From the NCBI GenBank assembly GCA_900552605.1, contig USAR01000044.1:1-9237 (forward strand): 9,237 bases of DNA, in the 5' to 3' direction. Numbering within the stretch: position 1 is the stretch's first letter; every line of letters starts with the position of its first letter. The DNA comes from an uncultured Oscillospiraceae bacterium. GTDB lineage: Bacteria > Bacillota > Clostridia > Oscillospirales > Acutalibacteraceae. The notes beneath the pieces are model-generated. The model saw nothing but the letters and a program-made list of their open reading frames with translations, did no database searches and was not told the DNA's origin. The position numbers and the translations under genes were made by a program. Shown piece by piece: positions 1 to 5,655 of the stretch.

Positions 1-2
1 TG

Positions 3-320
3 GCAGCACAGGCTTTAAAAACAGGTCGCACCCGTTCTTTAGAGCCAATGAATCCTTATGAGCGTCGCATAATCCACACTGTTGTGCAGGATATCGACGG
101 TGTTGTTTCTCACTCTGTCGGCGACGGTATAAACCGTCATGTGGTTATCTGCCCTGAGGGTGTTACCCCGAGATACGGAAGAAACGACCGCAATGATCGC
201 CGCAGAGGCGGCAGAGGTGACCGTGGCAACAGGCGTCCTTCAAATGCAGTTGAGTCCCCGAAAAGAGAGCCTCGCAGCGATGACAGCGGCGATGCTCCGC
301 TTTATGGCAGAATAGGCTGA
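3..320 (+). CDS. khpB: KhpB/Jag RNA-binding protein, C-terminal part (R3H domain)
   Basis: The 5' end lies outside the window; the frame is already open at base 3. The first visible residues, AAQALKTGRTRSLEPMNPYERRII, lead into an R3H domain: the signature is ERRIIHTVVQD followed by a G-x-G-x-x-R-H-V-V-I strand. ERR-x-x-H before a glycine-rich turn and VVI is typical of the Jag (SpoIIIJ-associated) protein, now called KhpB, a cytoplasmic KH-R3H RNA-binding protein that partners KhpA and affects cell elongation and division. The KH and Jag-N domains would lie upstream. After the R3H domain comes a 40-residue tail rich in Arg, Gly, Asp and Asn (NDRNDRRRGGRGDRGN), probably disordered and RNA-binding. 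In Firmicutes this gene usually closes the rpmH-rnpA-yidC-jag cluster; here it ends in a clear terminator. Identity is fairly sure from the R3H block. Confidence 0.88.
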   Translation, partial: AAQALKTGRTRSLEPMNPYERRIIHTVVQDIDGVVSHSVGDGINRHVVICPEGVTPRYGRNDRNDRRRGGRGDRGNRRPSNAVESPKREPRSDDSGDAPLYGRIG

Positions 321-341
321 CGGGAAAACATAAAAATTTTT

Positions 342-374
342 AAAAGGCAGTGCAAGAGACGCGCTGCCTTTTTT
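342..374 (+). terminator. Rho-independent terminator of khpB
   Basis: GGCAGTGC (346-353) pairs with GCGCTGCC (361-368) with one G-U pair around a 7-base loop. A run of A precedes the stem and six T follow (369-374). It sits 25 bases after the khpB stop codon. Confidence 0.85.
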
Positions 375-458
375 ATCGCAATCATTTAAAATCTATGCTG
401 CATTAAATTTCTGTTACCGATCCCATTTCCGTATATATTGCTTTTCTGTTAATAGCGC

Positions 459-511
459 AAAACAATAGTGACAGCTTAAATTTTCACCTTCAAGCTGTCA
501 CTATTGTTTTT
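459..511 (-). terminator. Strong hairpin terminator downstream of the minus-strand gene
   Basis: A 19-bp perfect stem runs AAAACAATAGTGACAGCTT (459-477) against its complement (492-510), with a 14-base AT-rich loop. A/T runs sit at both feet, so it can work in either direction. khpB already has its own terminator, so the main client is probably the leftward gene that stops at 516. Confidence 0.75.
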
Positions 512-515
512 GTAA

Positions 516-1268
516 TTACTGCAAATTGAGCGCTGCCTGAAGCTTTTTGTTTTTGGCAGCATACTCGATAGAGCTTTCTGCCGCTGCTTTAAGATAAGTC
601 ATATCCTTAAGCCTCGGTGCAACGATTTTATTGTAATTCTCGCGGTTCTTGCAAAAAGTTCCGCCGAAGAAAATCGTTGTGATAACCGCCACAACCGTGC
701 GGTCGCCTTCAAGATAATACTTATTAAGGAATGTCAAAAACTTGCCAAGCTGCTTTTCATTATTATCCGCAATCAGCGTTTGCATTTTTTCAATGCCGTA
801 TTTTCTGTAAAACTCAACATACATAAAGCTGCCGCCGCTTGCAAGCATATCCTGATAATTACCTTTATACTGAGGGCAGATGTCCAAAAAGCCTTTTGTA
901 AAAGCCTCAATAGTAGGTGTCTCGCCTGCCGCGGCACGGGTGGGCATTGCAACGCTTCTTCTGTCGAGCGTTTTTTTGGCGCCAAGCTCTTCACGCAAGG
1001 TGTCCTCAAAATCTATTGCAACAGCCTTAACGTCGCGAACGCTGTGGCTTTCATCAAAAAGATACTGTGATAAAGTGACAAATTCGAGTTCCTTACCCTC
1101 TTCAGGTTTACCGCCGAGCAGGCGCACAATTTTTTTATCATTATCATAATCAACCTTAAACGCGAAGTTATCGCTTAAGTAAATACCGTCCTGCTGCTCC
1201 TTAAAGCCAAGCTCCTCTAAAACGGGAGTGAGCTGCTTTTTTAATTCATCGTCATAAATAAAATTCAT
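516..1268 (-). CDS. Conserved-looking hypothetical protein, 250 aa
   Basis: I do not recognise the family. The frame is open to an upstream ATG at 1292, but the ATG at 1268 is preferred because AGGAAAG lies 6-9 bases before it; the protein then begins MNFIYDDELKKQ and is 250 residues. It looks soluble and cytoplasmic, with no signal peptide or membrane segment. The N-terminal ~110 residues are acidic, alternating short strands and helices (LTPVLEELGF, NFAFKVDYDN, DFEDTLREELGAKK). A Thr/Ala-rich linker near residue 110-120 (RAAAGETPT) leads to a helical C-terminal half containing FTKGFLDICPQYKGNY, a VVAVITTIFFGGTF hydrophobic helix and a Lys/Ala-rich end. It is a monocistronic leftward gene with its own promoter and hairpin terminator. 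The two-part layout could be an adaptor or regulatory protein, but nothing in the sequence gives a function. Confidence 0.8.
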   Translation of the reverse strand: MNFIYDDELKKQLTPVLEELGFKEQQDGIYLSDNFAFKVDYDNDKKIVRLLGGKPEEGKELEFVTLSQYLFDESHSVRDVKAVAIDFEDTLREELGAKKTLDRRSVAMPTRAAAGETPTIEAFTKGFLDICPQYKGNYQDMLASGGSFMYVEFYRKYGIEKMQTLIADNNEKQLGKFLTFLNKYYLEGDRTVVAVITTIFFGGTFCKNRENYNKIVAPRLKDMTYLKAAAESSIEYAAKNKKLQAALNLQ

Positions 1269-1337
1269 TTTCCACTTTCCTAACATAAGCACCGCAAGAC
1301 TGCCAAAGCCCCTTGTGCCATAAAATTTACCGTTTTA

Positions 1338-1366
1338 AGTATAACACAATATTGTTGCCATTTCAA
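1338..1366 (-). promoter_or_regulatory. Sigma-A-type promoter of the 250-aa gene
   Basis: On the minus strand, TTGAAA (1366-1361) is followed after exactly 17 bases by TATACT (1343-1338). The predicted start near 1331 gives a leader of about 60 bases before the preferred ATG at 1268, which carries the ribosome binding site. Confidence 0.7.
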
Positions 1367-1464
1367 CACAAAAATGCCGTTAAACCCAATTTACAAAAGA
1401 TGAGCTTTTTAACTGTGCAAATGGGCTGCAAGCACGCCGCTTATAGGTGTTGATTGAATTTCAA

Positions 1465-1714
1465 CACGTCGCCGAAAGCTTTTTGTAGGCAGCCCCGAGT
1501 CTGTGGCGCAGCCCGCGCGCAGCGCGCCTCGCCGAAGGCGAGGGAAGAGCCGCCTTAGGCGGCTCTTCCAACCGTTTGCAAAAAACTGCTTTCAACTGAA
1601 AGCTTTGCTTTGAGCATAGTTTAAAAACAATGCAGAAATAACTGAGAAACGGTTGGCGCTGCGCGCGGGCTGCGCCACAGACTCGGGGCTGCTTCCAAAA
1701 AATTAAGCGACGTG
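1465..1714 (+). repeat. Structured palindromic element A (multibranched, ~250 nt)
   Basis: This is a non-coding GC-rich element. A perfect 37-bp inverted repeat (1489-1525 against 1656-1692) closes it; an outer 8-bp pair, CACGTCGC (1465-1472) with GCGACGTG (1707-1714), extends it. Inside are hairpin 1, CCTCGCC-gaa-GGCGAGG (1527-1543); hairpin 2, an 11-bp stem GAAGAGCCGCC/GGCGGCTCTTC (1544-1568); and stem 3, CCAACCGTTT (1568-1577) with AAACGGTTGG (1647-1656), whose long loop holds GCTTTC-aact-GAAAGC (1588-1603). A further 7-bp hairpin GTGTTGA/TCAACAC (1447-1467) abuts the left edge. No convincing reading frame is present. It could be a MITE-like mobile palindrome or a structured RNA. It shares its plan with element B. 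The bases to its left (1367-1446) show nothing else. Confidence 0.75.
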
Positions 1715-1781
1715 TAAACGAAAAGCTATCTGTAAAAGCAGCTAAAAATAAACTGCCACACCAATCTTTGCGCTGTAACTA

Positions 1782-1943
1782 AACCGCATATAAGCTCTCG
1801 TCCGAGCGCGGCACGCCCGTTTTTTTCACTTTGCTTTTCTCTAACTCCCGTTTTCGCCAAAACGGGCAGCAAAACCGTTTTGCGGTTTTGCCGTCGCCTT
1901 TCAGGCGACAGTGCCGCGCCCGGATGAGAGCTTATATGCGGTT
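1782..1943 (-). repeat. Structured palindromic element B (same plan as A, inverted)
   Basis: A 33-bp inverted repeat with two non-matching positions (1782-1814 against 1911-1943) closes the element. Read on the minus strand the inside runs: hairpin 1, GTCGCC-tgaaa-GGCGAC (1909-1893); hairpin 2, GCAAAACCG-caaaa-CGGTTTTGC (1891-1869); stem 3, GCCCGTTTT (1867-1859) with AAAACGGGC (1823-1815). This is the order seen in element A on the plus strand, and hairpin 1 and stem 3 share bases with it. AAAACGGG (minus strand 1854-1847) gives stem 3 a second possible partner. An open frame that crosses it (1726-1974, minus) is explained by the palindrome. The remaining bases 1944-2090, up to the fucosidase stop codon, show no gene and no clear terminator. 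Confidence 0.75.
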
Positions 1944-2090
1944 GGTTTTTAAGCAATGTTCCAACACCAAACAAAGGTAATTGTTAATCGTCGGTGTGAT
2001 CGTTTTTGGTTTTCAATTACGGTCCCGCATCCGAACTCGCCTAAAACAGTATAATATCGGTACTTTTTTGTTTCCGCTTTCAGAATAAAA

Positions 2091-3065
2091 CTATTTTGCC
2101 TTACCTACGGCTTTTAATATATCGCACGCAGGAGCAGGTATTCTGCCAAGATGGTCGGGACCTACATTAAGTAAATAATTTGCTCCGCGCTCTCGGCAAT
2201 GTTCACGGATCCTGATAACCTCTTCCGCCGGCTTCCAATTATTGTCAAAGTACTTGAATCCCCAAGTATCATTGAGCGTGCAAGGAGCCTCCGTCGGCAT
2301 TTGAGCAGGAACTTCCGGCAGCTCATTGTCATCCATAGAGCGATAATCCCCCAACCCGTTGCCTATTCTCGTGTTAACAAGGCAACCCGGCTGAAGTGAT
2401 TTAACAAGATTAAAAAGCTCGCGGCTTTGCTCCGGCGAAATAATTGACGGGGTATCAAACCACATAAGGAATATATCACCGTAGTTTGTCAGCAGCTCGC
2501 GCACCTGCGGCAACACCTTGCTTCTGAAGTATTGCTCATAATTCTTTTTGGAATTATCGGGAAAATCCCAATCGTTTGTCCATGACCTTGGCTCGTCAAG
2601 CTCGCCTCCCTCGGTGTCCGCTACCCTGTTCCAACCACCGCCGTTCGGCTCGTGCCAATCCATATCCTGAGAATAGTAAAGACCGAGCAGCATATCGTGC
2701 TTGCGGCAAGCGTCAGCCAGCTCGCCTATAATATCCCTGCCGAAAGGTGTGCCTTTAACGCAGTTATAGTTATCGTATTCAGAATTAAAAAGGCAAAAAC
2801 CCTCATGGTGTTTGGAAGTAACCACAATGTACTTCATTCCTGCCGCTTTCGCAAGCAGTACCCACTCCTCGGAGTCAAAATAAATCGGATTAAACGCAGT
2901 TGCAAGCTTCTCGTACTCAGCTTTCGGTATTCTTGCTTTTGCCTGTATCCACTCTGCAATTCCACCGTATTGCTTGCCTTTGTATTCACCTGCAAGCAGA
3001 CTGTAAAGTCCAAAATGCACCATCATTCCGAATTGTGCGTTTTTAAATCTTTCAATAGGATTCAT
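2091..3065 (-). CDS. GH29 alpha-L-fucosidase, catalytic domain only
   Basis: A 324-residue glycoside hydrolase family 29 enzyme that releases terminal alpha-L-fucose by a retaining mechanism. Visible family marks: MMVHFGLYS near residue 14; the SKHHEGFCLFNS block (His86-His87) that lines the -1 site; LLGLYYSQDMDWH near 127; GDIFLMWFD with Asp204 as the expected nucleophile; TEAPCTLNDTWGF (Glu259, a candidate acid/base, though its position varies in the family); and LLNVGPDHLGRIP near the C-terminus. The usual C-terminal beta-sandwich is absent and there is no signal peptide, so it should act in the cytoplasm on imported fucosylated oligosaccharides or glycosides. An upstream ATG at 3119 is ruled out because it lies beside the -10 box; the ATG at 3065 has GAGGT 7 bases before it. 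It is divergent from an AraC-type regulator, which probably controls it. Confidence 0.92.
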   Translation of the reverse strand: MNPIERFKNAQFGMMVHFGLYSLLAGEYKGKQYGGIAEWIQAKARIPKAEYEKLATAFNPIYFDSEEWVLLAKAAGMKYIVVTSKHHEGFCLFNSEYDNYNCVKGTPFGRDIIGELADACRKHDMLLGLYYSQDMDWHEPNGGGWNRVADTEGGELDEPRSWTNDWDFPDNSKKNYEQYFRSKVLPQVRELLTNYGDIFLMWFDTPSIISPEQSRELFNLVKSLQPGCLVNTRIGNGLGDYRSMDDNELPEVPAQMPTEAPCTLNDTWGFKYFDNNWKPAEEVIRIREHCRERGANYLLNVGPDHLGRIPAPACDILKAVGKAK

Positions 3066-3079
3066 TATCATTACCTCAC

Positions 3080-3169
3080 TTGACAAAAATTTTATTTGTG
3101 ATATCCTTATTATAGACATTCATATATTGTTTGTAAATGATAATAAAAGAATTTAGATTGACAAAAATT
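3080..3169. promoter_or_regulatory. Paired 12-bp direct repeats, candidate AraC-type operator sites
   Basis: TTGACAAAAATT occurs exactly twice in the fucosidase/regulator intergenic region, at 3080-3091 and 3158-3169, 78 bases apart. The right copy lies just upstream of the fucosidase -35 box, where AraC-family activators usually bind; the left copy lies in the leader, just downstream of the expected start. Promoter-like copies of TTGACA without a matching -10 box make an operator reading more likely than two promoters. Confidence 0.45.
3109..3137 (-). promoter_or_regulatory. Sigma-A-type promoter of the fucosidase gene
   Basis: On the minus strand, TTTACA (3137-3132) and TATAAT (3114-3109) are 17 bases apart. 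The expected start near 3102 leaves a ~37-base leader with the ribosome binding site. This also decides the fucosidase start codon. Confidence 0.8.
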
Positions 3170-3186
3170 AACCGCGGGTGATCTTT

Positions 3187-3909
3187 ATGGAAGTTATCGA
3201 CATATTTTGCTTTTCAAGCTGTAAAATACCTGCGGATTGGAACACAAGGTATAACGGCGGCTCGGATAAGCTTTATATTTTCAGCGAACCCGTGGCAATG
3301 TGCATAAACAAAGAACCAATCGTCCTTAAGCCGGATACCCTGCACTATCTGCCGGCTTCTTCAAACGCCGTTCCGATAATAGGAAAAAACAGCGGAGTTA
3401 CACATATATACGCTGATTTTTCCCTTTCTCCACCGATTATAGCGCCTCACAAATTTTCAGTTTCTGAAAAGCAGATGACGCCAATACAAAAAGCGGCGCT
3501 CGCATTGTTTAAAGAGCTTGCACCTGTCGGGAAAGAGAATACAGCAAAACACGGTGACTTGAAGCTTTTTACAGAGCTTATTCTTTTCCTTGTAAAAACG
3601 GCTACAAATCGACATGATTTCGAGGTTGTAAACGACAATATGGTTTTATTTGCCATTAAATATATGCACTCAAAGCCACTGGGAACGGCAACAGTAAAGG
3701 ATATGGCGGCTTCTATCGGCACAACTCCGAAAACGCTCATAAACCGTTTTACAAAGGCGATCGGAATAACTCCATATGCTTACTATAAACAGCTGCGCAC
3801 AAGAATTGCCGACCAAATTCTGCAGCGTGGCTCCACAATTGAAATTGCAGCCGAATATGTTGGTTATTCGGAGGCATCGGCGCTTATTCACGCAATGAAA
3901 AAGCGCTGA
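3187..3909 (+). CDS. AraC/XylS-family transcription regulator
   Basis: About 240 residues. The C-terminal ~95 residues form the twin helix-turn-helix DNA-binding domain: first HTH in TVKDMAASIGTTPKTLINRFTKAIG, a linker helix PYAYYKQLRTRIADQIL, and second HTH in TIEIAAEYVGYSEASALIHAMKKR. The protein ends right after the second HTH, slightly shorter than most family members. The N-terminal ~140 residues are beta-rich (DKLYIFSEPVAMCINKEPIVLKPDTLHYLP), as expected of a cupin-like sugar-sensing domain. Either GTG 3178 or ATG 3187 could start it; ATG 3187 is preferred because GGGTGA sits 5 bases upstream. It is transcribed divergently from the GH29 fucosidase, so the likely role is sugar-responsive control of that gene, and perhaps of its own expression; the effector is not known. 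Confidence 0.88.
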   Translation: MEVIDIFCFSSCKIPADWNTRYNGGSDKLYIFSEPVAMCINKEPIVLKPDTLHYLPASSNAVPIIGKNSGVTHIYADFSLSPPIIAPHKFSVSEKQMTPIQKAALALFKELAPVGKENTAKHGDLKLFTELILFLVKTATNRHDFEVVNDNMVLFAIKYMHSKPLGTATVKDMAASIGTTPKTLINRFTKAIGITPYAYYKQLRTRIADQILQRGSTIEIAAEYVGYSEASALIHAMKKR

Positions 3910-4030
3910 TTGCAGCTTGCAAAAAGCGGCGACGAAAGACAAGCAATATTAAAAATGCTGTTCCGGACGTGCCGAATTGTTGTATTTTAACCCCGGTTGT
4001 CAGAATGATCTGAAATTATTACGTCTGACA

Positions 4031-4050
4031 AAAAAGCGGCTTTGCTTTTT
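4031..4050 (+). terminator. Possible weak terminator between the AraC gene and the CmpB-type gene
   Basis: AAAAAGC (4031-4037) pairs with GCTTTTT (4044-4050) around a 6-base loop, followed by a T-rich stretch. A 7-bp inverted repeat TGTCAGA/TCTGACA (3998-4004, 4024-4030) lies directly upstream. The stem is AU-rich and weak, so termination may be partial; it could also be a leader structure of the next gene. Confidence 0.35.
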
Positions 4051-4075
4051 TACTTTTTATGTAGGAGGCTATACC

Positions 4076-4714
4076 ATGGCATTAAAAGAAAAAACGGATA
4101 TCAAAAACGATGCTGCTTGTGAAAGCAACACTGAAATCGATACTATGCAAACCGAAATGCCGAAAAAAATAAGATTGTTGAAAGCTGAATACGACCGACG
4201 CGTTGACGCGGTGTGTTACTTATTTTTAATATTTCTTACAGGCAGCTTTGTAGGATGGGTTTATGAAGAGCTTTTCTACTGGTGGACAGAAGGGGCTCTC
4301 AGAAATCGCGGAATACTTTACGGTCCTTGGCTGCCGATATACGGCATCGGCGCACTTGCGATATATGCTATGAAACCGCTTAAGAAACACCCATTATTGC
4401 TGTTTTTAATGTGCATGTTTCTCACAGGATTGGTGGAATACATAATAGGGCTTGCCGGCATTAAATATTTCAATATAAAGCTTTGGGATTACAGCGGATT
4501 GTTCCTTAATATCGGCGGAATAATCTGCTTTAGAAGCGTTGTAAGCTTTGGTGTAATGGGTATGGCTTTCCATTATTTAATTGAACCCTTTTGTGCAAAA
4601 ATGTACGCAAAATCCAAGCAAACCGTGGTATATGCAGTTTGTTTGACATTGCTTTTTATAATGCTGCTCGATTGCATTTGCAGCATGCTTTTCAGAACAC
4701 CTATAACCTATTAG
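4076..4714 (+). CDS. CmpB-family putative ABC transporter permease (integral membrane)
   Basis: A 212-residue membrane protein. The frame is open from 3977, but the ATG at 4076 has an excellent AGGAGG 7 bases before it, so the start is MALKEKTD. A charged cytosolic N-terminus of about 45 residues precedes five hydrophobic segments at roughly 46-62, 82-100, 106-125, 141-165 and 184-203. The run FLTGSFVGWVYEELFY, then RNRGILYGPWLPIYGIGA, then an EYIIG segment and LWDYS, is characteristic of PF06541, annotated as putative ABC transporter type IV / CmpB. These proteins are common in Firmicutes, but transport has not been shown for most, and no ATPase or substrate-binding partner lies here. The arrangement of conserved Glu, Trp and Arg at membrane edges is typical of the family. 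It appears to be a single-gene unit; substrate unknown. Confidence 0.82.
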   Translation: MALKEKTDIKNDAACESNTEIDTMQTEMPKKIRLLKAEYDRRVDAVCYLFLIFLTGSFVGWVYEELFYWWTEGALRNRGILYGPWLPIYGIGALAIYAMKPLKKHPLLLFLMCMFLTGLVEYIIGLAGIKYFNIKLWDYSGLFLNIGGIICFRSVVSFGVMGMAFHYLIEPFCAKMYAKSKQTVVYAVCLTLLFIMLLDCICSMLFRTPITY

Positions 4715-4791
4715 CACACGAAATGCAAAAGGCAAAAATTAAATGAAATATCACTTCAAACGCAAAAAAACACGTCATTGTAATACAAAAT

Positions 4792-4849
4792 AAAGGTTGA
4801 CATTTACAGCCTTATGTCATATAATAATATGCGTACTTGTCAACCTTTC
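4792..4849. repeat. 11-bp inverted repeat flanking a consensus promoter
   Basis: AAAGGTTGACA (4792-4802) and TGTCAACCTTT (4839-4849) are perfect reverse complements, 36 bases apart. The left arm contains the -35 box of the tRNA promoter and the -10 box lies between the arms. It may be an operator, a hairpin for upstream transcripts, or the border of an invertible promoter segment. Confidence 0.6.
4797..4825 (+). promoter_or_regulatory. Perfect consensus sigma-A promoter of the tRNA-Ser locus
   Basis: TTGACA (4797-4802), a 17-base spacer, then TATAAT (4820-4825). It is the only exact double-consensus promoter I see in the window. It points at the two tRNA-Ser relics and the intact tRNA-Ser 430 bases downstream, with no terminator-like T run of note between. 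Such strength is typical of stable-RNA promoters. Confidence 0.85.
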
Positions 4850-4879
4850 CGGCTTTATCCCGGATTGGCTGTAATATTG

Positions 4880-4961
4880 GGAGACATATCGATGCGGTCG
4901 TAATGGGGCACCTCGAAATTTCCCTCGGCAAACGGAAGTAAAACTTCCGAAAAGCCTTTAA
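4880..4961 (+). pseudogene. Decayed tRNA-Ser(CGA) relic 1, with 3' flank
   Basis: From 4880 the bases GGAGACATATCGATGCGG and on match the 5' half of the intact tRNA-Ser: acceptor 5' strand, D-arm and the full anticodon loop CTCGAAA (4912-4918). The 3' strand of the anticodon stem, the T-arm and a matching 3' acceptor strand are missing. At 4947-4961 the sequence CCGAAAAGCCTTTAA repeats, with one mismatch, the bases just 3' of the intact tRNA (5348-5362). The relic therefore covers both edges of the tRNA locus with the middle lost. Confidence 0.6.
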
Positions 4962-5070
4962 CCATGCGGGTTTCGGGCATTTGCCGGCCGCTGGCACACC
5001 GTGAGTTCTAACAGGAATTCTAATACAACCGAATACTTGCGTTAATCTCGGTTTTCCGAGTAACATATAC

Positions 5071-5140
5071 GGAGACGTATCGAAGTGGTCATAACGGACA
5101 TGACTCGAAATTTTACGGCGACTTGGTCGTTTCGTCCGCC
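5071..5140 (+). pseudogene. Decayed tRNA-Ser(CGA) relic 2
   Basis: GGAGACG then TATCGAAGTGGTCATAACGG (5078-5097) is identical to the D-arm region of the intact tRNA-Ser, and the anticodon loop CTCGAAA (5104-5110) is kept. The 3' side of the anticodon stem no longer pairs, and no T-arm (GGTTCGAATCC) follows. CGTCCGCC at 5133-5140 could be a shortened 3' acceptor end plus CC. The copy cannot fold as a tRNA. Its distance to relic 1 (191 bases) and to the intact tRNA (184 bases) is nearly equal. Confidence 0.7.
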
Positions 5141-5254
5141 GGGAATCCTTGATATTAAAGGGTTTTCAAAATCAAAAATCGAATATTTTTCAGTGTTCTC
5201 TCCTGCTTTTCTCTCCAAAAATTTTTTGAGTATAAAGCAGACAGAAATATACAC

Positions 5255-5347
5255 GGAGGGTTATCGAAGTGGTCATAACGGGGCTGACTCGAAATCAGTT
5301 GTCCGGCTCATACCGGACCAAGGGTTCGAATCCCTTACCCTCCGCCA
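5255..5347 (+). tRNA. tRNA-Ser (anticodon CGA)
   Basis: A complete class II tRNA with encoded CCA. Acceptor GGAGGGT (5255-5261) pairs with ACCCTCC, followed by G and CCA. The D-stem TCG/CGG carries the AAGTGGTC loop. The anticodon stem GCTGA/TCAGT holds loop CTCGAAA, giving anticodon CGA, which reads UCG serine codons. The long variable arm GTCCGG-ctcata-CCGGAC is diagnostic for serine/leucine tRNAs. The T-arm is AAGGG-TTCGAAT-CCCTT. It is preceded by two relics of itself and followed by a terminator and an integrase remnant. Confidence 0.96.
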
Positions 5348-5350
5348 CCG

Positions 5351-5386
5351 AAAAGCCTGTAATCAAGCCGATTGCAGGCTTTTTTC
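5351..5386 (+). terminator. Rho-independent terminator of tRNA-Ser
   Basis: AAAAGCCTGTAATC (5351-5364) pairs with GATTGCAGGCTTTT (5370-5383) with one G-U pair and a 5-base loop, continuing into a T run. It begins 4 bases after the tRNA CCA end. Confidence 0.9.
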
Positions 5387-5439
5387 TTATGTCTTTTTCT
5401 AAAAGCAAGTGGTCAGAGCATACCGCATTTTTTGCTCTC

Positions 5440-5655
5440 CTAAATTTGGACTTCGCCATCCTCCCATCGGCTCCCGAAATCACCGCTTTCGGGCAAAGCA
5501 AGCCCTGTTTCCATCGCCTGTGCCGAGGTGATTTTGGAGCTGTAATCAAGGTGCGCATAGATATTTGCCGTCGTGGTAAAATCGCTGTGTCCGAGCCACT
5601 CCTGAATGTGCTTGAGGGGCACGCCGTTTGCAAGCAGTAGACTCGCACAGCTATG
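5440..5655 (-). pseudogene. Tyrosine recombinase (ICE integrase), 3' remnant only
   Basis: About 72 codons of the C-terminal catalytic domain remain. The reading, from 5655 leftward, is HSCASLLLANGV, then IQEWLGHSDFTTTANIYAHL, ending SRWEDGEVQI. LGHS supplies the third-position His of the active site and Tyr in NIYAHL is the nucleophile. Homology stops abruptly at 5655: upstream there is a Trp codon and then a stop (TAA, 5661-5659), so the HDLR arginine box and all N-terminal parts are gone. The fragment points toward tRNA-Ser and ends 93 bases from it, the usual place of an integrase that uses a tRNA 3' end as attachment site. It cannot be functional. A nearby ATG at 5622 is an internal Met. 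Confidence 0.85.

Noticed and set aside
1726..1974. 82-aa open frame on the minus strand over element B
   Set aside because: It is made of the palindrome arms and hairpins, has no ribosome binding site, and shows no protein-like composition.
3158..3163. TTGACA upstream of the AraC gene as a plus-strand -35 box
   Set aside because: No -10-like hexamer lies 16-18 bases downstream; the bases there are the ribosome binding site and start codon. It is better read as part of a repeated operator.
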